Positions 34,433 to 45,159 are shown, counted from the first letter of the stretch. The stretch: 64,000 nucleotides of DNA from Craterostigma plantagineum (GCA_027422505.1 JAPQWV010000017.1:11595501-11659500); one strand, 5' to 3'. The notes: generated by a model not told the origin, from the sequence alone. Numbers and translations are program-made.

Positions 34433-34901
34433 AATAAATTTATGATTTACCTAATTAATATATCATTATATATTAAATAAGACATATAAAAATATATCAT
34501 TATATATTTTATATGTAATATATATGTATTAAAATTAAAAAAAAGAATTCGGTTATTCGGTTTGGTTCGGTTTACGAGGTAGAAAACCGAAACCGAACCG
34601 AATTTTTTTCGGTTATCAAAATACAAACCGAAAACCGAACCGAAACTCTTCGGTTCGGTATTCGGTACGAACCAAAACTTCGGTTTCTATTCGGTTCGGT
34701 CGGTTAACCGACATTTGAACACCCCTACTTGCAATTCAATTTCTAGAGAGAGAAACACAAGAAATCTTCTCACACTAGACGAAGTTCTCTCTCGAGCTCT
34801 CAAGAGTAAGTTTTCTATCGTGAGGTAAAGTTGAACAATTCTGATCTCAAACTTATGAATTCGAGCCTATGATTATAGACTTGATAAATCGGGACCTAAC
34901 A
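33908..34901 (+). repeat. 3' LTR after ORF3 copy 2, interrupted by a MITE
   Basis: TGTAGAATCCTATTTC... to ...GGGACCTAACA, preceded by the purine tract AAAGGGGAAGAA. Removing the 637-bp MITE and its duplicated 8 bp leaves about 349 bp, the length of the related LTR at 27657. The TATA region reads TTGGTATAAATACATG near 34018. Confidence 0.88.
34091..34727 (+). mobile_element. hAT-type MITE (637 bp)
   Basis: Terminal inverted repeats TAGGGGTGTTCA and TGAACACCCCTA, flanked by perfect 8-bp direct repeats CTTGCAAT (34083-34090 and 34728-34735). Eight-base target copies are the hallmark of hAT transposons. The subterminal parts are made of CCGAACCGAA/TTCGGTTCGG words on both sides, so the ends fold on each other; the middle is AT-rich with a (TA) run near 34400-34430. 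No ORF, so non-autonomous. Confidence 0.93.
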
Positions 34902-34953
34902 AATCCGTTTAAAAAACAATAAGGCTCAAATTTTCCCACATGTAACATGGCTT

Positions 34954-35330
34954 CACTAGTACAGTATCCACCTTTGGCGACCGTTACTATAGGTAATGGG
35001 CTACCGTTGGTCACCGACGCCGAGAGCACCGATGCACATACGCCGGGACATAGGCGTCGGTTGTTATCCGGCGCATATACCCTGGCTATTGGCGACCGTT
35101 GTCAGCTAACAACGGTCGCCCAAATAAAAAAATAAATAAAAAGGCATGGGCGACTGTTATTAGCAAACAACAGTCGGCAATAACCGAGGTATGGGCGACT
35201 GTTTCGTAACGAGAACAGTCGCTGAAAGTGATAAAAAAATAAAATATAGAAAACGAGCATGGGGGACCGTTGTTAGCTAACAACGGTGGCCGATTCAGGA
35301 TTTTTTTTTCATTTCTTTTTAACTTTACTA
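34954..35330 (-). repeat. CACTA terminus and four subterminal hairpins
   Basis: After the CACTA end come four hairpins of about 30 bp: GGCGACCGTTGT with ACAACGGTCGCC (35091-35120, perfect 12-bp arms, 6-base loop), and diverged forms at about 35149-35178, 35193-35222 and 35260-35290 (GGGACCGTTGTT, AACAACGGTGGCC). A fifth half-unit GGCGACCGTTACTAT lies at about 34977. In En/Spm such subterminal repeats are the binding sites of the transposition protein. Between them are A-rich stretches. Confidence 0.8.
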
Positions 35331-35449
35331 GCCCAAAAACCTGTATAAGCAGCTCGATAATCCAAAGAAAAAACAATGTTTCAATGATACACAACACATG
35401 AGAAAGTTCAACTCAATATAACCATCAACCATAAATATCTCAATTGCAT

Positions 35450-35604
35450 AATTACAAAACAACCTAAAGTGTCAAGTGAATTACAAAACGATATGCAAAG
35501 TCTTCACTTAAAACGATGTGCTCTCTTGCACATACTTCAATGAAGTGCTTCGCCCACAACTCTCGAACTTCATGATGTGCCGCTTTGACGTAGACCGCGT
35601 GTTA
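35450..35604 (-). pseudogene. C-terminal tail of the CACTA Ulp1-like protein
   Basis: The minus strand gives YVKAAHHEVRELWAKHF and AREHIVLSEDF, an alpha-helical end as found after the Ulp1-like protease of CACTA second ORFs. It is cut at 35604 by the gypsy solo LTR and continues upstream from 39065. Confidence 0.55.
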
Positions 35605-36089
35605 TGTAATACCCGTAATATTAAATACAGGGTTTTCGGTGTGAATTAGTATAATAAGTATTTAATTTAGAAATTTTCGTAGTATAATATAAAGTTCATT
35701 AAGGTTTTCGTAGGAGTGTAAGCTTCCGCATAAGTATAGTATGAATAAGAAGTTTTCGTAAAGATCAAACCTACATTCTCGTGGTATGATATAAATCATT
35801 AAAGTTTTCGTGGATGTGTAAGGACTATTCCTTGAGTTAGGAAGTTTTCGTTACATATATAATTATGGGCAAGTTTTCGTGGCATATTTACGAAGTATAA
35901 GATTTAAAGTTTTCGTGGTATAAGGGTTAAGTTTTGGCAATGGCAATATTATATTTTAAGAAGTTTTCGATGCCAACCTACATACATGTATATACATGTA
36001 TAGTAATGTTGACCCATCTAAGAATTAGAGATACACGTGTTAACTATACATGTTACTTCTAAGTATGACTAATAACCAATTTCTTAATG

Positions 36090-37144
36090 GGACGATTTTA
36101 ATTCAGGCCCCCCATAGATTTTGCAAATAGGATTCAGGCCCCTATCAGAAAATAATATAGTTTTAAGGACCCAATTCAAAATTTAACATAGAATAAAGGA
36201 TGAGTGACGAAAATACCCTCATAAGAATAGTTATGAAGTGGTATCCAACGCCCATGTTCTATTATCAAATTGCAACATAACAGCAAGTGTTACTGATGAA
36301 CCATGAAGTGGTACTGTAGACCCATGAAGTGGTACGGGTGAACAGTGAAGTGGTATTGTAGACCCATGAAGTGGTACTGGTGAACAGTGAAGTGGTAGGG
36401 TAGATCCATGAAGTGGTACTGATGAACAGAGAAGTGGTACAACATTTGTAGACCCATGAAGTGGTACTGTTGACCAGAGAAGAACTGGTACAGGAGACCC
36501 ATGAAGTAGTACTGTTGACACAGAGAATTGGTACAACATTTTGTAGACCCATGAAGTGGTAGTGTTGAACGGAGAAGTGGTACAAAAGAACTCTTATGTG
36601 TTTCTTGTGCAAATATTTACCCGATTTCTGCAGAAACACTTAAGAATTCTGCTGTACCACTTCTCCGTTCAACAATACCACTTCATAGGTCTACAAAAAT
36701 GTTGTACCACTTCTCTGTGTCAAGAGTACCACTTCATGGGTCTCCCGTACCAGTTCTTCTCTGGTCAACAGTACCACTTCATGGGTCTACAAATGTTGTA
36801 CCACTTCTCTGTTCATCAGTACCATTTCATGGATCTACCGTACCACTTCACTTTTCATCAGTACCACTTTATGGGTCTACAGTACCACTTCCCTGTTCAT
36901 CCGTACCACTCCATGGTTCTACAGTACCACTTCATGTACAGTGTATACCACTTCTTCATGGTTGAAGAAGGCGATGGCAATTTTGTGTAATTTTCGCACA
37001 CAGGTGCACATGCGTCATTTTTCTCAGAATTGGTCCTTAACTCTAAGAACAAACTTCAAATAGATCCTTATTTCTTTTTCAAACGTTATTGGGTCTTAAA
37101 ATCTAATGAAAATATGTTAAGTGGGCCTGAAATACAATTAACTC
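36090..37144 (+). mobile_element. foldback Mutator-like element (about 1.05 kb)
   Basis: Flanked by perfect 10-bp direct repeats TTTCTTAATG (36080-36089 and 37145-37154). The termini are similar inverted repeats (TTTTAATTCAGGCCC on the left; GGGCCTGAAATACAATT on the right), with further inverted similarity (TTTTAAGGACCCAATT against GGGTCTTAAAA). A 9-11-bp target copy with long imperfect inverted repeats fits Mutator-like elements. The middle is a large hairpin: an arm of GAAGTGGTAC units (about 36232-36590) and its complement (about 36655-36960), with a loop of about 60 bp. No transposase, so non-autonomous. Confidence 0.8.
36232..36960 (+). repeat. giant inverted repeat of GAAGTGGTAC / GTACCACTTC units
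   Basis: The left arm repeats CCATGAAGTGGTACTGT and ACAGTGAAGTGGTA units every 24-34 bp; the right arm is the inverted copy (GTACCACTTCATGGGTCTAC). Arms of about 300-360 bp with many matching variants. Frames on both strands spell VPLHGST or YHFMGLQ repeats; these come from the repeat and are not genes. Confidence 0.9.
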
Positions 37145-39064
37145 TTTCTTAATGCTAAGGTATTTGACCACCAATTTGGGAAAAAGGAACCAACCCATGT
37201 ACACCCTAAGTATATCACGAAAGGTAGAGATTTAATAGTTAAGAAACCCTAAGAAAAAATAAAGAACAACGAACAATGGAGGGGCTCTCCAACAAAAATT
37301 AAGATTTAACGTCATAAGGAGTTAGATAGTGATACTTTCCGAAGGTATAATCTCTTGGTTTTTAGTGTTTAATTTATTTTGGTATCAATATGCTATTACA
37401 TTGCTATATGAAGGCTTTAGAAAATTTCGAAGTTTATAAGGTTTAAGAGTGTTAGGGTTTTCGAATTGCAGATCATGTTCATGAGTAGTTATACGGCTGA
37501 AAGATTCATAAGAAATCGGTGATTATAAGGTGTACTATTTTCTAGAATTAGTATACTTTCCTAAGATGATTTTAATAGTAGATTAGTTTGGTGTTTTTGA
37601 ACGATTTTGAGGGAAGTTTTCGGCACCCTAGGACATATCAAAGTTTTCGACATGTTAATGTTGTTAAGTCCATCAAAGTTTTCGCATAAGACTTGTACAC
37701 CAAAGTTCAATTTAAGCAACAAAGTTTTCGATATAGAAGATAAAGTTTTCGGCGCCTTGATAAAATACATCCAATAAGGTTTTCGGTACTTTTCATATGG
37801 GTTTTCGGTATTCATTCAATGGAGTTTTCGATATTAAATACATGAAGTTTCGGCATCATCACAGTTTTCGGCATCACTGGTTATTCCATGAAAGTTTTCG
37901 CAATTGGGTCTCAAGTTTTTGGCCTTCAATAGAACTTTTCGGCATAGTCATAAGTTTTCGACAATTATTAATATTTGGATATTTTTAGGGTTATAGGATT
38001 TCTAGGCTTTTTCACTATTTTAGGGTTTTTGGTATTTTAGGTTTTGGGAGCCTCGAAACTTACGCAATTTAGCAAGTATACTAATATAATAATACTTTAT
38101 TGTCCAGAGGTTCGACCCGTTAGGAAAATTATCAGATTTTTTGACTGACTGTGATTGGAGGACATGTAGGTGAATGATTCATCTACGATACGTAAATGCT
38201 TACCTGCTACTATGTGATTATGTTATTCGATGATTTACGTGTTTTACGTATATTTCATGTCGCATCATTCATATATTATCACGGGTATGCATGGCATAGT
38301 CACGACATTGTGAGGAATGATGACCACATTGGTGGTGACACCTTAAGGTGTCGATTGAGCGGGGTAGAGTGTGCCGATTGTGGCAGTCAAACTCGTAGTG
38401 GAGTTGAGGTTAGACTCGTGGGGCACCCGATGGGAGACCGACGTGAGCGATCTGTCTACTCGAGCGTGAGCGACCCGATGTGCAAACCGTCGGATGAGTT
38501 GTGTAGCGGAAGGGCGACCTGATAGGAGGACGTTGACGTGATCGATTAGCGCACTATCGGCGTGGGCACCGCTAGTCTGGCGTTAGCGACCAGATGATAT
38601 TTTATTTTATTGCGCGCGAGGTGCCGAGTCCAGCCTAGGGCCCTGATATTGAGATACAATAGAAATGCGGGATTGAGCGTGCATTATATATCATGTTGTG
38701 AGAATTGGGATTGGGAAGTGCACGCTGCATTGCATGTTCACCTACTCGGCAATAGCTCAGACTTTTACGTGTTTTAGGTATGGACGAGCCCGAGGTCGAT
38801 GAACATCAAGGCTAGGTTAGCGGCTGATGGCGGTGACTGCACGGGCTTTTGAGGGCGAGAGCGGTACATGGATGCGACTATGGAGTGGCGTAGTGGGTTA
38901 GAATATTTTTGGGGCTTCAGCCCATTTATAGAGATTGTTTTGTAAAATTACGCTTTATGCCATGTAAAGTATTTTAGTTAAAAAGTTTTTGGTAAACGGG
39001 CCTTCCGCGGCTTACATTGCGGAAATCCGCCACTAATAGTAATTAGAAAATGAGGGTCGCTACA

Positions 39065-40093
39065 TGTTCCAATACCTAAAACAATTACTCGATTCGTAAG
39101 AGTTATAACTGAAGATATTTGATGATCGATGCTCTAAATTTGTCATACCTTTGTCTTTGCCGCTGGTAGCCGACGTCTCTCACAATGTCGTACATGTAGC
39201 GCATGACGAAGTTTCCACATAGTTGACTATCACCCGGTTGGCGTGGGCACTAAGTTTAAACAAAGATCATATTATATATTTACCTATTATCGTTATAATT
39301 TCAATAGAAATCGCTCTAAAGAAATGCGAACCTTGCATGCTTTCCAAGTAGTAGAGGAAGACATTGACGCTCCAAACATTGTCGAGACCTTTAATGCACT
39401 GAATTTCAAAAGTATATAATTAGAAGCATCATATAAAATAAAAGTATACATACTGTTTTTTATATTACACTTACTTGTTCACTTGATCACTAATTCCAAT
39501 CTTTCTGATCCCCACCTTAGGTGCCAACGGGTCGAAAACATATACAGTGTTGGCGCCATAATCGACGACCAGCAGTATCCAATGATCACTATAAATAAAA
39601 CAAAAAAAACTATGTAAGAGAATAACTTTTAATATAAAATAATAAAACAAATCTTATACTTTCCCTTCACAGTAAGGCGCGAAGAAGTATGTACATGCTC
39701 TATACGAATTTTTTTGAAAACCATAGTCATGTACTCAGTTTCCGTCGGGTCTTTTGTCATTAGGCTTAACCGATTAGGGTTGAAGCACACAATCTCCGAT
39801 GCCAGTTCCGGACGAAGATAACTACAATGAACGATAGTCAATAACATTAAATTTAAAGTCAAAAGCAATGAACCTACATCAAGAAAAGTTGAATGATGCT
39901 GGAATCCGAACTCTCGCCCTTAAATAAATGACTAATATCCGGGACGTCGATGCCGGCATCTAATGACTCTCCTCCCGGATTGTTGTAAACATCGGTCATA
40001 GAGAATACAAAAGAGCGCTCAATCCGAGAGGAGATGACATCAACTAGATACCGACAACACTTGCCTAGACCCGCAACCACTCTCTCTCGTCTA
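39065..40093 (-). pseudogene. CACTA second ORF: Ulp1-like cysteine protease part
   Basis: Minus-strand exons show SDHWILLVVDYGANTVYVFDP near 39480-39590, with the catalytic His (HW) and Asp (FDP). Near 39170-39250 they show PGDSQLCGNFVMRYMYDIV, with the catalytic Cys in Q..LCG. Upstream, VAGLGKCCRYLVDVISS and SRIERSFVFSMTDVY (about 39960-40080). This is the Ulp1/SENP-like peptidase fold found at the C-terminus of many plant CACTA second ORFs; its role in transposition is not established. Introns are likely, since AT-rich gaps lie between the motifs. The gene is cut at 40093 by a copia LTR and at 39065 by the gypsy LTR. Confidence 0.8.
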
Positions 40094-40675
40094 TGTTAGG
40101 GAGTGTGCCATCGGAATGCCATACGAGGACTAGGAATAGTATAGGGCGCACAATGATGTATATGTCGATAGACAGTTTTATTGTATATACTGTCAAAATA
40201 AAGTAGTGAATATTATTTTCATTATAATAATGGAATTATTATTCATTTATCGAATATAAAGTCTGCTTGGCATCTGGCGGTGCGATAAATAAATAACACC
40301 CAAATGTTTGAGTTGGACGTCTGATTCTCGCGGGGATGAGGGAGGAGACATCGGACGGTCCTTAATTTCAGCATTAAATAAAAGTCCGTAAGTCTAAGGA
40401 TTCTAGGAGGGTGTCTATATATCCATATATGACTTATTCATTGACGACCACATAGTATCGGTAGTGTCACCGATTACCTGAGAGGTTGTGGGTTGTGATG
40501 GAGATATTGGTGATCAGAGAGATCGCGTATTCGGACATTCGGCTCGTATTCGTCTCAATCACATGACTAGGATGTTGTCAATGATTGAACGAATGCTATA
40601 GCAGCCTCAGACCGATAGGGTCACTGACGGATTTGCTTTCGTAATTTAGGTTTATCTGTAGTTGGCTAGGCCTCA
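40094..40675 (+). repeat. 5' LTR of the Tork-like copia
   Basis: TGTTAGGGAGTGTGCC... to ...GGCTAGGCCTCA. Nearly identical to 43941-44522, with few substitutions and small indels. No primer binding site follows. Confidence 0.85.
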
Positions 40676-42321
40676 ATGGGACACGGGCCAGCAGCGAAAC
40701 GCAACCAACTTTGCGGAGGTGATTGCCGGGCTTTGACTGCTATCAGGATGCATTCCCTATATTCGTATAGGTTAACGTCCTATGAGGTAATCGGAGAACG
40801 ATGATTATAAAGCCTTCGGCCGAAGCTTGGAAAGCTCGCTCGTATTAGATACGGAGCGGAGTTTAAAAAACCGGTTGGCTCTCGATTATAACATAGAGTT
40901 AGGTCAGTGAGTTTGACATTTACATGGCTCTCACCTAATCGGGACGCGAGTGAAAGGCGTAAGAGGTATTTAAACGTATACACTATAGTAGGTTCGCCCG
41001 AATTTCGATTAGATTAAAATTCGTTCTCAACAGGGATCTGTCCGGTACCGCAGGATTGGCTAGGCGAATACCGGGACTCGCGGATTCCTCCCATGCCAGT
41101 TGAGACGGACCTAGAGAGTCGCGCTTAAAAATGGTAATGAACTCGAACGAAACGGTGGGCTTTTCTCTGGAACCTAATGAATGGAATTCGTTGAGGTAGT
41201 GGCATAGTTGATATGAGGTGTCGACGATTTAGTTAAATTATGATGAGGGTCACGGAAATGATTAGGACTTAAGATTGTCTTAAGTGCTTAATTAATTAAC
41301 TAAGTGAGGCTCAATTGTAATTAAAATAGTTAGATTGGATTTAATTATTTTATTTCTTAAAATTGAGGGACTAAATTGAGAATTTTGAAACCTAAAGGGC
41401 CAAAATGGAATATTTGCATGTTGACTTGGTCTTGGACATGTGTATAATTTATAGCTTGCCACATAAGTTGAGGTGGCATGTGAATCACACTTTTATGAGC
41501 ATGACATGTGGTGTAGAATAAACAATGTTAGTGGAATTATACTACAAGCACAATGTGACACTTCATGAGCTTACGTGTTGAAAACTAAAAAGACACATGC
41601 ATAAAAGAATAGAAAGGCCAACGTGAGAAGTGATGAAATGAGGGGCTTATGTACTTGGTACTTGGTTTACAAATAAACTAGAGAGAAAAGAAACAAAGTG
41701 AGTTGAAGTTAGAACTTCTCAAGCCACGTCAAGCTACGGGATCGTTTGACGAGTCCCGACGCCCAAACCAAACTGCGCTAGCCATCGGGAGCAGTCTCGG
41801 AGGTTCGATCAATGTCATACCGGCGTGACAATCTAGCCCGGAGGCCTCGGAAACCAGACGAGGCGCAGCGACGTCCATCCGAGATGAAACCACGTTCACC
41901 GACGGTATGTTTCGAACCCTACTAATTTGATTTTACGAAAAATACCAAACGATATCGGGATGATTCGAAAGACCCCTCGTTACGATTTTCGGGAAGTGTA
42001 GAATCAATCTGGAAAATTTGGTATTGATCGGAAATCGTTTCGGTCGCCAAATGGTCAAAACATTGTCGGCTGCCGCTTTGTTCGAACTAGTCTGGAATTA
42101 AATTATCAATTCGAATAATTTTGTGTTAAAGTCGAATTTAGGAAATTCGAATTAGACGTGGCCTCCTGAGGCTTAGGGCAGTATCTTGGGCCCTCGGGAG
42201 AAGCCGAAGGGCGTAAGCGAATTTAGATATTGAAATTTGAAAATTCATCACCCTACGTCGCTCGGTTCGAAGCGCGATGACGCTATCGCCACGTTGCACT
42301 GTTCGGGGGCTGGTGTCGATC
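40676..42321 (+). repeat. 1.65-kb duplicated segment, copy 1
   Basis: From ATGGGACACGGGCCAGC to TGTCGATC, matching 48887-50537 along its whole length with scattered substitutions and a few small indels. It is noncoding; features include CGAATTCGAATAA-type words and a GAGACGGACCTAGAGAGTCG stretch. It looks like part of a gypsy LTR or leader (inference). One edge touches the copia 5' LTR, the other the copia pol. Confidence 0.85.
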
Positions 42322-43896
42322 TTCACGATGATCAGAGGATCGTTGTGGGCCAGCATGCACACTTTCTCGAGGAAGAGTTCATTCGAGATTGTGGCGTTGG
42401 CCGAAAGGTCACTCTCGAGGAGCAGTCGACCGAAACGCCCTCACAGAATTTGAAATCGGATGGTCCGAGCGAACCAGTCTTGCGACGATCAAAAAGTGTG
42501 CCACACCAACCCCAGCTGTATGGCATGTGGCACGTCGAACAAAATTATGTTGCGACTAGGGGACTTCTAAGAGAAGATCCCGCTACTTTCGATCAATCTA
42601 TATCCGATGTTGACTCAAAGAGATGTGTTGAAGCTATGCTGGCTGAGATGGACTCAATGTACTCCAACAAAGTCTGGACTCATGTAGACCTACCAAGCGG
42701 TTTTAAACCAATCAGTTGTAAATGGATATACAAGAGAAAGATTGGAGCTGACGGACAAGTTGAGGCGTACAAGCCATGTTGGCTGCCAAAGGCTATAACC
42801 AAAAAAGAGGGAGTCGACTATGAGGAGACTTTTTCGCCTGTAGCCATGATCTAGTCTATCCGCATAATGCTCGCAATAGCTGCACACTATGATTATGAGA
42901 TTTGGCAGATGGACGTCAAAACGGCGTTCCTTAATGGATTCCTCAAGGAGGAGATTTATATGGAGCAGTCAAAAGGTTTTGAGTCGCATGCAGATGCTCA
43001 CAAAGTGTGCAAACTGAATCGGTCCATTTACGGACTGAAACAGGCCTCTCGTAGCTGGAACCTACGTTTCGCTGAAGCAGTTCGGAACTTCGAATTCGAG
43101 AAAAATGTAGACGAGCCATGTGTCTACAGAAAGAGCAGTGGGAGTATGGTGTCATTCCTTGTATTGTACGTGGATGATAACCTTTTGATAGGAAACGACA
43201 TTGGGATGCTCTCATCGGTGAAAGCGTGGCATTCGACCGAATTCTCCATGAAAGACCTGGGAGAAGCCACGTATATACTCAGTATTCACTTGTTCAGGGA
43301 TCGAGCGAACAGAACGGTCGGCTTATCTCAGGCCCTTTACTTAGAGAAAATCCTGAAGAAATTCAGAATGGATGACTCTATAGAGGGTTCTTACCTATGC
43401 GACATGGGGTCCATTTGTCGAAATCAATGTCACCTCAAAGTGATGAAGACCGACGACGGATGAGTGGGATACCCTATGCGTCTGTAGTGGGTAGTCTGAT
43501 ATACGCGATGGCCGGACATTGCCTACGCTGTGAGCGTGGTTAGTCTGTTTCAGGCAAACCCAGGGGAAGGACACTGGGCTGCCGTTAAGAATATCTTTAA
43601 GTACCTTAGACGGACTAAAGACTTAATGCCTGTCTGTGGTACCAGTTGCGGACAGACTGCTTACACTTTGGTGCGATAATAGCGGTGCAGTCGCGCAAGT
43701 CAAGGAACCGCGATCTCATAGCCAGTCCAAACTTATTGAGAGAAAATATCACGTACTACGTGAGTTCGTTGAAAACGGGATGGTCGCCGTGCAGAAAATC
43801 ACCACCGCAGAAAACGTGGCGGACCTGCTCACGAAGCCCTTGTCCCAGGCAGTTATGGAACACTCTGGACAAGATGGGGCTACGATACCATTTTGA
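42322..43896 (+). pseudogene. copia pol fragment: RT and part of RNase H
   Basis: Starts inside the integrase-RT linker (VVGQHAHFLEEEF). RT motifs: [58 protein letters not shown] and the catalytic YVDDNLLIGND near 43165-43195. After KDLGEATYI the frame breaks; RNase H keeps only [20 protein letters not shown] and NVADLLTKPLSQ at the end. A TAG at 42852-42854 replaces a Gln or Glu codon before SIRIMLA. The motifs are of the Tork/Angela type. Inactive. Confidence 0.85.
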
Positions 43897-43926
43897 CTGC
43901 ATTACGTGCAGCACATGGCATTCGAG

Positions 43927-44522
43927 TGCAAGTGGGAGGCTGTTAGGGAGTGTGCCCTCGGAATGGCATACGAGGACTAGGAATAGTATAGGGCGCACAA
44001 TGATGTATAGGTCGATAGACAGTTTTATTGTATATACTGTCGGAATAAAGTAGTAATATTATTTTCATTATAATAATGGCATTATTTTTTATTTATCGAA
44101 TTTAAAGTCTGCTTGGCATCTGGCGGTGCGATAAATAAATAACACCCAAATGTTTGAGTTGGACGTCTGATTCTCGTGGGACGAGGGAGGAGACAGCGGA
44201 CGGTCCTTAATCTCATCATTAAATAAAAGTCCGTAAGTCTAAGGATTCTAGGAGGGTGACTAGATATCCTGATATGACTTATTCATTAACGACCACATAG
44301 TATCGGTAGTGTCACTGATTACCTGAGAGGTTGTGGGTCGTGATGGAGATATTGGTGATCGGATAGATCGCGTATTCGGACATTCGGCTCGTATTCGTCT
44401 CAATCACATAACTAGGATGTTGTCAATGATTTAACGAATGACTATAGCAGCCTCAGACTGATAGGGTCACTGACGGATTTGCTTTCGCAATTTAGGTTTG
44501 TCGCTAGTTGGCTAGGCCTGCA
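43927..44522 (+). repeat. polypurine tract and 3' LTR of the Tork-like copia
   Basis: Purine tract AAGTGGGAGG just before the LTR start TGTTAGGGAGTGTG at 43941; the LTR ends ...GGCTAGGCCTGCA at 44522. Confidence 0.85.
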
Positions 44523-44998
44523 AGTGTTCGAAAGTGATGACGCCCGGGGCCGATGAGGGCAGTATCGCCGGTGCCAGAGAGGTGCACGGACAAGGAGCGG
44601 CTCCTGGCAGGCTTCTAGGCGAAGGGGTACGTGAACGAACCGATCCGACATCCGAATGAGAGGGGATCCTGAGACTGACAATATATGGGCGTGTCAGGCT
44701 AAGAATCGTATAAGGGAATTGATAGTACTACTCATATCACCAAGGTCGACCTACCTTTTCGGGAGTCCATCTATAGAAACTCCGAAGTTAAGCGTGCTTG
44801 ACTTGGGGCAATCTAGGGATAGGTGACCCCCTAGGAAGTTTCTCAGGGTGCGTGTGAGCGAGTGCACGAAGCACGCTAAAAGGTTAAACGGTGGTACAGT
44901 GGGGCCAGACTATCAATCGGAGTGTGGTGGGCCCAACCCCACTCGTCCCGGTAGGGACCGATGCTATAGTGACACCCGGTATGGGACAGGTCGTTACA
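44523..44998 (+). repeat. 5' LTR remnant with 5S-like segment
   Basis: 476 bp ending ACACCCGGTATGGGACAGG then TCGTTACA, directly before the primer site. The left edge is the junction with the copia LTR, so the start of the LTR is missing. Includes the 5S-like segment described separately. Confidence 0.7.
44750..44855 (+). other. 5S rRNA-derived segment inside LTR (not a functional gene)
   Basis: The stretch AACTCCGAAGTTAAGCGTGC (44779-44798) matches the box A region of plant 5S rRNA. GGATAGGTGACCCCCTAGGAAG (44817-44838; two short pieces GGATAGGTGACC and CCTAGGAAGT) matches the box C region, at nearly normal distance. The outer parts are diverged. Cassandra-type TRIM elements are known to carry 5S promoters in their LTRs; here it sits in the LTR of a gag-coding gypsy element. 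Confidence 0.75.
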
Positions 44999-45000
44999 GG

Positions 45001-45012
45001 TGGTATCGGAGC
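45001..45012 (+). other. primer binding site, one mismatch
   Basis: TGGTATCGGAGC, one base different from the tRNA-Met complement TGGTATCAGAGC, two bases after the LTR end. Confidence 0.88.
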
Positions 45013-45159
45013 TTAGGTTATAGATTCTGTAGACTGTCCATGTACGGCCGCTCAAAAGTCTGGAGGACCAGCCTTGCCTATATGTTTTACGGTACGATGT
45101 GATTATTTGCTTAAATAATATGTTTGCTTATGTGGTTATTTGTATATGATAGTGATAAA

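Larger units (their letters stand above)
35630..37960 (+). repeat. AAGTTTTCG word array, interrupted by the foldback element
   Basis: About nine GTTTTCG words in 35630-35970 (mainly followed by TGG or TA) and about twelve in 37600-37960 (mainly followed by GC, GA or GT), at spacings of about 20-40 bp. Outside these blocks the word is rare in this LTR. Confidence 0.75.
35605..39064 (+). mobile_element. solo gypsy LTR, with a foldback element inside
   Basis: Starts TGTAATACCCGTAATATT and ends GAGGGTCGCTACA. The flanks are TGTTA and TGTTC, a 5-bp target copy with one mismatch. Without the inserted foldback element (36090-37144 plus 10 bp) its length is about 2.4 kb, near that of the related LTR at 46685 (2.2 kb). 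Both ends match that LTR in type (TGTAATACCCGTAA start; CTTACATTGCGGAAATCCGCCA near the end). It carries a word array of AAGTTTTCG at 35630-35970 and 37600-37960. No gene. Confidence 0.85.
40094..44522 (+). mobile_element. Ty1/copia (Tork-like) element, internally replaced
   Basis: Two matching LTRs of 582 bp (40094-40675 and 43941-44522) flank a pol fragment. Between the 5' LTR and pol, where the primer site, leader, gag, protease and integrase should be, there is instead a 1.65-kb segment that also occurs at 48886-50537. The flanks GTCTA (left) and AGTGT (right) do not match, so no target copy is visible and the unit has been rearranged after or during insertion. Confidence 0.75.

Noticed and set aside
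36231..36990. Repeat proteins (VPLHGST, YHFMGLQ) on both strands
   Set aside because: They mirror the GAAGTGGTAC inverted repeat; equal frames on both arms and strands show a repeat artefact.
44750..44855. Functional 5S rRNA gene
   Set aside because: Only the internal box regions match; the 5' and 3' stem parts are diverged and the segment lies inside an LTR.
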